Assembly: GCA_049515175.1 (NCBI GenBank)
Contig: JBEKUI010000215.1
Span: 1 to 11,090 of the forward strand
Origin: JACQNR01 sp049515175
GTDB taxonomy: Bacteria > Acidobacteriota > Terriglobia > UBA7540
Direction of reading: 5' to 3'
DNA: 11,090 bases
Positions 5,985 to 11,090 of the stretch are shown one piece after another. The notes beneath the pieces are model-generated. The model was given only the letters and a program-made list of their open reading frames with translations, did not search any database and was not told where the DNA came from. The translations under genes and the position numbers were made by a program. How positions within the stretch are numbered: the first letter of the stretch is position 1; each line of letters begins with the position of its first letter.

Positions 5985-7094
5985 ATGCGACTCGATTCCA
6001 TCCGGCTGCACTGGGTCCAGGTTCCGCTGCACGAGCCGTTCCGTATTTCGAGCGGCGCAGTGTCCGTCAAAGATGCAATTCTCATTGAACTCCGCGCCGA
6101 GGAGGCTGTTGGCTGGGGAGAAGCTTCGCCCATGGGTGGAGCGTTCTATTCTTCCGAGACGCCGGAAGGGACTTGGGTGTTTCTCCGCGGGCGGCTCGTG
6201 CCGAGTTTCCTCGCGCGCCCGGAGATGGATCCCCGGCGTTGTCTTGAGCGGCTCGGCGAGTTCCCCGGCGAGCCGTTCGCGAAGGCCGGCCTGGAAGGAG
6301 CCGTCTGGGACTGGTGGTGCATGAAGAACGCTGTGCCGCTCTGGCACGCTCTGGGCAGCGCCCCGCACCCACTGCCCTCGGGCGTGGCCATCGGGCTGAT
6401 GCCCACAGTGGAGGATTTACTCCATCGCATCGAGCGATTTCTCGCCGAGGGCTACCAGCGCGTTAAAATCAAGATCGAGCCGGGGAAAGATGTTGAGCTG
6501 GTGCGTGCCGTGCGCGAGAGATTCGGCGGCATCCCGCTCATGGTCGATGCCAACGCTGCCTACCAACTCGACGACCTCGCCATTTTTGATGAATTGGACC
6601 GGCACGACCTGATGATGATTGAGCAGCCCCTGGCGCGCGAGGCGCTGGCGGAGCACGCGGAACTCCAGCGACGCTTGCGCACGCCGGTCTGCCTCGACGA
6701 GTCGGCGGAAAGCGTTGCCGCAATTCGGGAAATCGCGCGGCTGCGCAGCGGCCGCATCATCAACATCAAGGTGCAGCGCATGGGCGGGCTCGGACCGGCT
6801 CTCCAGGCGCACGACCTCGCCCAGCAGGCTGGAATCCCCTGCTGGCTGGGGACCATGCCGGAACTGGGCATCGCTTCTGTGCAAGGACTGCACCTCGGAA
6901 CCCTTCCCAACTTTCGCTACCCGACGGACGTGGAGGCCTCGCAGCGCTGGTTCGTCGATGACGTCGTCGATCCACTGATTACCATCGCGCCAGGCGGCTG
7001 GATTCATCTGCCCGGCGGGCCGGGAATGGGGTATCGTGTGGACCTCAGGAAAGTGGAGCGATACCGGGTGAAGACGGAGGAGTTCCCCGGTTGA
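5985..7094 (+). CDS. Enolase-superfamily enzyme, MenC / N-succinylamino-acid racemase type
   Basis: This 369-residue protein of the muconate-lactonizing subgroup has a capping domain (about 1-125) and a barrel. The catalytic and metal set is complete: K161 and K163 (KIKIEPGKD), D188 (VDANAAY), E213 (IEQPL), D238 (CLDESAES) and K262 (INIKVQRMGG). The late motif GTMPELGIASVQGLHLGTLPNF is split as GTMPELGIAS and LHLGTLPNF and resembles o-succinylbenzoate synthase and N-succinylamino-acid racemase. These enzymes make the menaquinone precursor o-succinylbenzoate, racemise N-acyl amino acids, or do both. No other men genes or acylase/succinyltransferase genes lie nearby, so I give no symbol. The gene has no clear ribosome binding site. 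A dipeptide epimerase or sugar-acid role cannot be excluded. Confidence 0.82.
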   Translation: MRLDSIRLHWVQVPLHEPFRISSGAVSVKDAILIELRAEEAVGWGEASPMGGAFYSSETPEGTWVFLRGRLVPSFLARPEMDPRRCLERLGEFPGEPFAKAGLEGAVWDWWCMKNAVPLWHALGSAPHPLPSGVAIGLMPTVEDLLHRIERFLAEGYQRVKIKIEPGKDVELVRAVRERFGGIPLMVDANAAYQLDDLAIFDELDRHDLMMIEQPLAREALAEHAELQRRLRTPVCLDESAESVAAIREIARLRSGRIINIKVQRMGGLGPALQAHDLAQQAGIPCWLGTMPELGIASVQGLHLGTLPNFRYPTDVEASQRWFVDDVVDPLITIAPGGWIHLPGGPGMGYRVDLRKVERYRVKTEEFPG

Positions 7095-7120
7095 AGGCCC
7101 GTATCTGAAGGCATACCGTC

Positions 7121-7345
7121 CTATTTGTGTTCTCGTCGTTTGGGGGACGGAGGATGGACGAACGCCGCGAGGGTGGCGGCCCGGGCGGAGAGCGCGAGCA
7201 GGTCGTGCAGTGCCAGTTCCAGGGCCAGGCGGCGCGAGGGGTCCCCGGCATCCAGACTGTCGAGGAGTCCCGCAGCCTCCAGATGGAGGTCTTGCGCGCG
7301 ACGCCACAGGCGATGTAGTTTTCCGGCGAGCTGGCGGGAAGTCAT
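7121..7345 (-). CDS. Possible small helical protein, unknown
   Basis: A 74-codon frame on the minus strand starts at an ATG at 7345 and extends upstream in frame to a TTG at 7414 (97 codons). The sequence is rich in Leu, Ala, Arg and Asp with helix-like spacing (LHRLWRRAQDLHLEAAGLL, LALELALHDLLALSARAA) and ends in the basic tail PKRREHK. It contains no motif I recognise. It fills an otherwise empty stretch between two plus-strand genes and looks more protein-like than the opposite frames. The start has only a weak GAG 6 bases upstream. It may be a real small hypothetical protein or chance. Confidence 0.35.
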   Translation of the reverse strand: MTSRQLAGKLHRLWRRAQDLHLEAAGLLDSLDAGDPSRRLALELALHDLLALSARAATLAAFVHPPSPKRREHK

Positions 7346-7488
7346 AAGAATCTCGCTCTGCAGCACCCCTGTGCTCGGGGGCTCCCAGCAGAGGTCAAAG
7401 TCACGCTTCAACAATTACCATCGACAGCCTCGGCTCCCGACTTTAGACAAAATTGCAGAGGCTGGGTCGGATCGCGAGGAGTTACCGG
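7346..7488. other. Intergenic stretch before the dapA-like gene
   Basis: This part of the 394-base gap between the MenC-like and dapA-like genes holds a weak 5-base stem (AGCAC 7362-7366, GTGCT 7371-7375) and the ribosome binding site of the next gene at its end. I see no convincing promoter or terminator in it. Confidence 0.4.
7476..7481 (+). promoter_or_regulatory. Ribosome binding site setting the dapA-like start
   Basis: GAGGAG lies 7 bases before the ATG at 7489. This favours MSRLTAGEAQ as the N-terminus over a frame-compatible start at 7453 (a TTG), which has no comparable site. Confidence 0.65.
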
Positions 7489-8459
7489 ATGAGTCGCTTA
7501 ACTGCGGGTGAGGCTCAATGCCGCCTTTGGCACGGATTGATCCCCGCCGTTCCGGTCCCCTTCACGGCGAAGGGTGAAATCGATGCCGCCGCCCAGCAGA
7601 AGTACGTCGCGTGGATGGCGAAGCAGCCCATCAAAGGCGTGGCGGTGTGGGCACACACCGGGCGCGGGCTGCTCATGAAGCGCGAGCAGCGCATCGAGGT
7701 GCTGCGGAGCTGGAGCGAAGGTCTGGGTCCCGGCAAGCTGGTCGTGGCGGGTGTGGGCGGATTACCCGAGCGGGCCGAGGATTTTTCGGCGTATCTCGAT
7801 TCGGCGCTGGGCATGGCCCGCGACGCCCTTGACCACGGGGCACACGCCTTCCTGATTCATCCTCCCCGGCTGTTTCATCACGTGGCGAGCAACGAGGATC
7901 TCCTGCTGACCTATCACCAGGCGCTGGCTTCGACAGGAGCACCGCAGTTCCTCTTTTATCTTTACGAGGCGGCAGGCGGGTTTCCGTATTCCTCGGAACA
8001 CCTTCGCACGTTGTTCGCCTTGCCCGGAGTCGCCGGCATCAAATTCGCCACGCTGGACAGCGTGATGACCTTCCAGCGCATCACGGGCCTGATGGCGCGG
8101 GAATTTCCCAAGCAGCGGGGTACAGCCTGATGTGTGGCGCGCAGGCGGCGCTGATTGGCATGGGCGCTGCGTGCACGGCTCTGCAAGCCGGGATGATGCA
8201 GGCTTACTACGACGGGCAGGCGGGCGAGTTCCTGGTGCTCTCCGGCAAGGTCGATCGCCTATCGCAAGTGACGTTCATACCTCCCATGGAAGGTTATATC
8301 CGCCGGATGCTCTGGGCGCTGGTGCACCAGGGCGTGATCGGCCGCGAGTCGGCCCACGATCCCTGGGGCCCGGCGCTGCCCGAAAGTGAGTTTGTGGAAT
8401 TGGGGAAGGCATTGGTTGAACTGGGAGAGGTCGAAGCTGGAGACTCTGCCAAGGCCTGA
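7489..8459 (+). pseudogene. Dihydrodipicolinate synthase/aldolase-family lyase, split by frameshift with internal deletion
   Basis: Class I aldolase-type lyase of the DapA/NanA family, relatives of which cleave or condense pyruvate with an aldehyde, for example on 2-keto-3-deoxy sugar acids. Frame 1 (7489-8130) gives the N-terminal barrel: GLIPAVPVPFTAKGEID, the GVAVWAHTGRG region and the likely Schiff-base lysine in VAGIKFATLDS. It stops at TGA 8128-8130. The C-terminal part continues in another frame as GYSLMCGAQAALIGMG, readable from base 8118, with an ATG at 8130 and stop at 8457-8459. Between EFPKQ and GYSLMCG the family normally has about ten residues including a TGEDRF-like segment; these are missing. 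A deletion of 3k+1 bases (around 31 or 34) explains both the loss and the shift. A sequencing error alone would not remove that segment. Confidence 0.75.
8130..8459 (+). CDS. Separately translatable C-terminal half of the aldolase-family gene
   Basis: Downstream of the break an open frame of 109 codons starts at ATG 8130, which overlaps the upstream stop as TGATG. It contains MCGAQAALIGMGAACTALQAG and the C-terminal helices of the lyase but no active-site lysine. It could be made by termination-reinitiation, which would also keep ribosomes on the message for the next gene. Alone it should have no activity. I list it because it is intact, but regard it as part of the pseudogene. Confidence 0.4.
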   Translation: MCGAQAALIGMGAACTALQAGMMQAYYDGQAGEFLVLSGKVDRLSQVTFIPPMEGYIRRMLWALVHQGVIGRESAHDPWGPALPESEFVELGKALVELGEVEAGDSAKA

Positions 8460-8463
8460 AGCG

Positions 8464-9783
8464 ATGTGGGAATTTCTTCCGCCCAAAATCCGCCTGCAAG
8501 GCCCGCCGCAAGTACCGTCGGCACTGGAACGCCGTCTCCGCTCCGACTTCGAGCGCTTCCGCGAAGGCCTGCCGCGCCCCCTGGAGAGCTACGTTCGCGA
8601 TGCTTACGGCATTGAGCTCGCGAGCGAATACGGGGGGCGGCCGATCAAGAATCCATTTGGCAAAGCCTCCGGCCAACTGTCGCTGACGACGCACCAGATC
8701 GAGCGGGACGCGGAAGCGGGTCTGGGATTCGTGGTGCTCAAGACGGTGATCGCGCAGGACCGCACGGGCGAGCAGACGATGCGGGAGTGGGCGATTCCCG
8801 AGACGCGTATGCTCGTCGAGCGGATTCGTGGCCGCAGCGGGGCCGAAGGCTGGACGGTCACCTGGAAAGGCCGCGGTTGGTTCGACACCTTTACAGCCTA
8901 CTTGAATCTCTTTGATCAGGCGCTCCGAACCGGCCAAAGCGCCGGCATGGTCATCGCCCCATCGGTCAAGTATCACCTTCCCACTCCACATGAAGACTTC
9001 TGGAAGGAAGAGGAATACCAGTTCACGACCGCGGCGCTGGTGGAAGTCTGGAATCGCCATCACGGCGCCGAGGTCATGCCGCTCGAGAAGGATTTCAGCC
9101 CGACGCTCGCCGGTTCCGGCCGCGCCGCGCAGCAGGCCAAGATTCTGGAATGGCTGGAACGCGTTCCGGGCCTGATTCATGGCGCCGCGCCGGGGCGGGT
9201 GGCGGTGGGTCTGAAGCTTTTCAACGCCCTCTTTGAGGACGAATTCCAAGTACAGATGCTCGACCTCGTCGAATCCGCCTCAGCGGGCGACGGGCGCGCG
9301 GATTTCCTGGTCTATGCCAATCGTCTCTTCGATCCGCAGAAGAAGTTCGAGGACAAAGTAGGTGTGGCTTACGGCGGGCCCGACCTGAGCGACCGCAATC
9401 TGGCGGCGCTCGAGAAGCATCTTTCGCTGGGTGCGGGCGCCCCGACGGCCGCCGGGAGGGAACGCCGATTATCTCCGTTGCCGCTGAGTGCGACGGGGGA
9501 CATTCAGTCCGGCCGTATCGCCGCCGAATATCTGCTGCGCGGTGCCACGAGCTTTCAGATGCACACCCTCTTTCAATTGCCCGACGGTGAGTTCGCGATG
9601 CGGGCGGGCAATAAGACCGAGAAAGCGCTGCATCGCCTGCTTTTCGACCCCCAGGAAGGTTTCCTGGCCTGGCTGCTCGATTTGCGACAAAGGTTTGGCT
9701 GGGAGCCGGAAGGCAGTGTGGAGACAGCGGCACGATGGTGCCGCGCCCACTGGTTGGAAATCGTGAGCAGCGTGCGAGCCTGA
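8464..9783 (+). CDS. Dihydroorotate-dehydrogenase-like flavoprotein, divergent
   Basis: This 439-residue TIM barrel resembles the dihydroorotate/dihydropyrimidine dehydrogenase family. Visible features are RPIKNPFGKASGQLS near residues 59-73 (the FMN-binding N-terminal strand), FVVLKTV at 89-95, GLKLFN at 249-254 and the FMN-phosphate loop LSATGDIQSGR (341-351) followed by LLRGATSFQMHTLF. The start ATG at 8464 follows the lyase stop by 4 bases, so it is translationally coupled. An in-frame GTG at 8386 would overlap the lyase and is less likely. Where class 1 enzymes have NxSCPN, this protein has EKDFSPTLAG; the only cysteine is C426. It may therefore use Ser212 or catalyse another reaction. 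A role in pyrimidine synthesis is uncertain. Confidence 0.72.
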   Translation: MWEFLPPKIRLQGPPQVPSALERRLRSDFERFREGLPRPLESYVRDAYGIELASEYGGRPIKNPFGKASGQLSLTTHQIERDAEAGLGFVVLKTVIAQDRTGEQTMREWAIPETRMLVERIRGRSGAEGWTVTWKGRGWFDTFTAYLNLFDQALRTGQSAGMVIAPSVKYHLPTPHEDFWKEEEYQFTTAALVEVWNRHHGAEVMPLEKDFSPTLAGSGRAAQQAKILEWLERVPGLIHGAAPGRVAVGLKLFNALFEDEFQVQMLDLVESASAGDGRADFLVYANRLFDPQKKFEDKVGVAYGGPDLSDRNLAALEKHLSLGAGAPTAAGRERRLSPLPLSATGDIQSGRIAAEYLLRGATSFQMHTLFQLPDGEFAMRAGNKTEKALHRLLFDPQEGFLAWLLDLRQRFGWEPEGSVETAARWCRAHWLEIVSSVRA

Positions 9784-9924
9784 AACATCGAAGCAGTGAG
9801 AACTTTGGGATTGCAGCCTTGCACGTTACCTCGCATGAAAGGCATTGACTCAAACGCGGAAACGTTGGATGCTTCACACGACCCCGGCTGCGCAGTCATG
9901 CCGTGATGAAGTAAGACCTCCAAC

Positions 9925-10764
9925 ATGAAGATTCGGCTGCTGACACAATCAGACATCCCTGCGGGAATGCGACTCAAAGACTTGGCGGGTTGGAATCAGA
10001 CTCCGGCCGACTGGGAGCGTTTTCTGCGCGCCAGTCCGGCGGGATGTTTTGCCGCCGAAGTGGACGGAAGTCTCGTCGGCACTTCTGCCACGATCGTATA
10101 TGAAGATCGGTTCGCGTGGATCGGCATGGTCCTCGTGGACCCGGCGTTCCGAAGGCGGGGTATCGGCCCGCGGCTCCTGGAAGTAGCGATTCGACACTTA
10201 GACGTAATCGGCGTTCCGACCCAGAAGCTGGACGCCACGCCACAAGGCAAACCCATCTACGAGAAGCTGGGTTTCGTCACCGAATACGAACTGGAGCGCT
10301 GGGTGCTGCGTCGTGAGCCCGCCGTAACTCCGGCGCTTTCACCCTCCGGCGTCCCGGACCTCGATAAGATCATTGAAACCGACCGGGAAGTTTTCGGCGC
10401 CGACCGCGGCGATTTGCTGCGCTCTCTCCACGCCAATGCGCCGGATTTTACCCTGGCCATCGAACTGGAAAGCGGGATTCTCGGTTACGCCCTGGGGCGA
10501 GGCGGGTCGCGCGCCGATCACCTGGGCCCCTGGATGGCCTGGGACGAACCCACGGCGCGGGAACTGCTGGATGAGTTCCTTCGCCGCGCCGGACGCGACA
10601 CGGTGTTTGTGGATTGCCCGAAGACCAACACAATGGTTCGCGACCTCCTTATTTCGCGGCGCTTCGTGATTTCCCGGCCTCTCACGCGGATGTGTCGCGG
10701 CCCCAATGGCCACCCGGGCCAGCCGGAGCTCGTCTGCGCTATTCTCGGACCAGAATTTGGATAG
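9925..10764 (+). CDS. Two-domain GNAT acetyltransferase
   Basis: This 279-residue protein is a predicted acetyl-CoA-dependent N-acetyltransferase. The N-terminal GNAT domain (about 1-128) has the acetyl-CoA loop RRRGIGPRLL at 76-85, preceded by IGMVLVDPAF, and the typical IYEKLGF at 111-117. The C-terminal part (about 145-275) resembles the second GNAT-like domain often annotated Acetyltransf_18, ending with RPLTRMCRGPNG and VCAILGPEFG. Tandem GNAT proteins of this sort are frequent in soil bacteria; their acceptor is usually unknown. No clear ribosome binding site precedes the ATG at 9925. It stands alone between two intergenic regions (141 bases before, 81 after) and its stop is followed at once by a large hairpin. 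Confidence 0.82.
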   Translation: MKIRLLTQSDIPAGMRLKDLAGWNQTPADWERFLRASPAGCFAAEVDGSLVGTSATIVYEDRFAWIGMVLVDPAFRRRGIGPRLLEVAIRHLDVIGVPTQKLDATPQGKPIYEKLGFVTEYELERWVLRREPAVTPALSPSGVPDLDKIIETDREVFGADRGDLLRSLHANAPDFTLAIELESGILGYALGRGGSRADHLGPWMAWDEPTARELLDEFLRRAGRDTVFVDCPKTNTMVRDLLISRRFVISRPLTRMCRGPNGHPGQPELVCAILGPEFG

Positions 10765-10769
10765 AAATA

Positions 10770-10836
10770 GAAACTGGAAAACAGAAACTGGTTGAATCCC
10801 CCATTGTGGAATTCCCAGTTTCCAATTTCCAGTTTC
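10770..10836. repeat. Long imperfect hairpin made of four GAAACTGG units
   Basis: The left arm holds GAAACTGGAAA (10770-10780) and GAAACTGG (10784-10791). The right arm holds CCAGTTTC (10815-10822) and TTTCCAGTTTC (10826-10836). Units on each arm are 14 bases apart. The arms pair as 11 bp, a 3-base internal mismatch, then 8 bp, around a 23-base centre that can itself pair (GAAT 10794-10797 with ATTC 10811-10814, CC with GG). It fills the gap between the acetyltransferase stop and the transporter start. There is no T-run typical of an intrinsic terminator, and the sequence is A/T-rich compared with its surroundings. It could be a dispersed palindromic repeat or an mRNA processing structure. 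Confidence 0.65.
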
Positions 10837-10845
10837 GATTCTCTC

Positions 10846-11090
10846 ATGTACATTCGAACACCCTCACCGCCGGCTCGCGTCTTCTACGGCTGGTGGATCA
10901 CGCTCTCCGCCTTCCTCAATCTCTTCTTCGCCGTAGGCATTGTTTATTATGGCTTCCCGGTCTTTTATCCCTCACTCGTGGACTCGCTGGGATTCACGCG
11001 CGCGCAGGTGACGCAGGGGTTTCTCTACGGCTTTGTGGCGGTGGGGCTGGCGCTGGGTTTCTTCGCCGGGGTGCTCATTGACCGCCTGGG
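10846..11090 (+). CDS. MFS transporter, N-terminal fragment (runs off right edge)
   Basis: From the ATG at 10846 the frame stays open to the window end (81 codons). The sequence MYIRTPSPPARVFYGWWI leads into a hydrophobic first membrane segment (about residues 14-38). A loop with LVDSLGFTRAQVTQ follows, then a second segment (about 55-78) ending in GVLIDRLG, which matches major-facilitator motif A after helix 2. The YGWW start and the FTRAQ loop resemble monocarboxylate or oxalate/formate-type MFS carriers, but the substrate is unknown. No ribosome binding site is visible; the leader is the large hairpin just upstream. Next to dehydratase and lyase genes, uptake of an organic or sugar acid is a reasonable guess. 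Confidence 0.8.
   Translation, partial: MYIRTPSPPARVFYGWWITLSAFLNLFFAVGIVYYGFPVFYPSLVDSLGFTRAQVTQGFLYGFVAVGLALGFFAGVLIDRL

Noticed and set aside
5291..6088. Plus-strand open frame of 265 codons across the reductase and its divergent promoter region
   Set aside because: It crosses a divergent intergenic region and the start of the MenC-like gene, and shows no domain features.
8110..8132. Programmed -1 frameshift in the lyase gene
   Set aside because: There is no heptameric slippery sequence of the X-XXY-YYZ kind, and a shift would not restore the missing conserved segment, so deletion is the better explanation.
8275..9249. Minus-strand open frame of 324 codons opposite the flavoprotein
   Set aside because: It spans the ends of two coupled plus-strand genes, has low-complexity Arg/Pro/Gly composition and no recognisable motif.
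1274..9783. Pyrimidine-degradation cluster (DHOD-like plus nitrilase-type ureidopropionase)
   Set aside because: No dihydropyrimidinase is present, the hydrolase carries a signal peptide, and the two genes are 6 kb apart on opposite strands.
1..11090. CRISPR array, tRNA, rRNA or defence island
   Set aside because: No regularly spaced direct repeats, no cloverleaf or rRNA-like sequence and no restriction, Cas or phage-defence proteins were seen; the only toxin module is an ordinary Phd/PIN pair.

Overview
The window is GC-rich bacterial DNA, probably chromosomal, dense in oxidoreductase, lyase and sugar-acid genes and carrying insertion-sequence debris and a toxin-antitoxin pair. The mix of a Tat-exported aldo/keto reductase, an IlvD/Edd-type sugar-acid dehydratase, a secreted nitrilase-fold hydrolase and a double-GNAT protein suggests a soil bacterium such as an acidobacterium. 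That placement is an impression from gene content; there is no rRNA or marker gene here to prove it.

Left edge (1-1273): the first codons of an IS1182-type transposase run off the left end on the minus strand. They abut an IS30-family transposase whose last ~30-40 residues have been replaced, so one element has broken the other. The IS30 leader holds a hairpin that buries its own ribosome binding site. About 240 bases after it hold nothing I can identify.

Minus-strand catabolic pair (1274-4053): a sugar-acid dehydratase (L-arabonate/D-xylonate dehydratase-like, with all three Fe-S ligand cysteines) is followed 89 bases later by a nitrilase-superfamily amidohydrolase with a signal peptide. 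Divergent from it (4200-4834) is a plus-strand Phd/YefM antitoxin and PIN-domain (VapC) toxin pair with an ATGA overlap. A near-consensus promoter places the transcript start on the antitoxin start codon. A 16-bp palindrome lies in the shared divergent region.

Middle (4859-7094): a minus-strand Tat-signal aldo/keto reductase is divergent from an enolase-superfamily gene of the MenC / N-succinylamino-acid racemase type. The 394-base stretch 7095-7488 holds only a weakly supported minus-strand small ORF (7121-7345) and the dapA-like ribosome binding site.

Right part (7489-11090): a dihydrodipicolinate-synthase/aldolase-family gene is split by a frameshift that coincides with loss of about ten normally conserved codons. 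It is coupled by a 4-base gap to a divergent dihydroorotate-dehydrogenase-like flavoprotein lacking the usual catalytic cysteine. A double-GNAT acetyltransferase follows, then an intergenic region that is essentially one large imperfect hairpin built from four copies of GAAACTGG, then the start of an MFS transporter cut by the window end.

Together the dehydratase, enolase-superfamily enzyme, aldolase-family lyase, aldo/keto reductase and MFS permease look like a small-acid or sugar-acid utilisation island, with the aldolase step apparently decaying. This joint role is inferred from family membership and proximity. I see no CRISPR array, rRNA, tRNA or phage genes, and nothing I would call a clearly new defence or mobile system.
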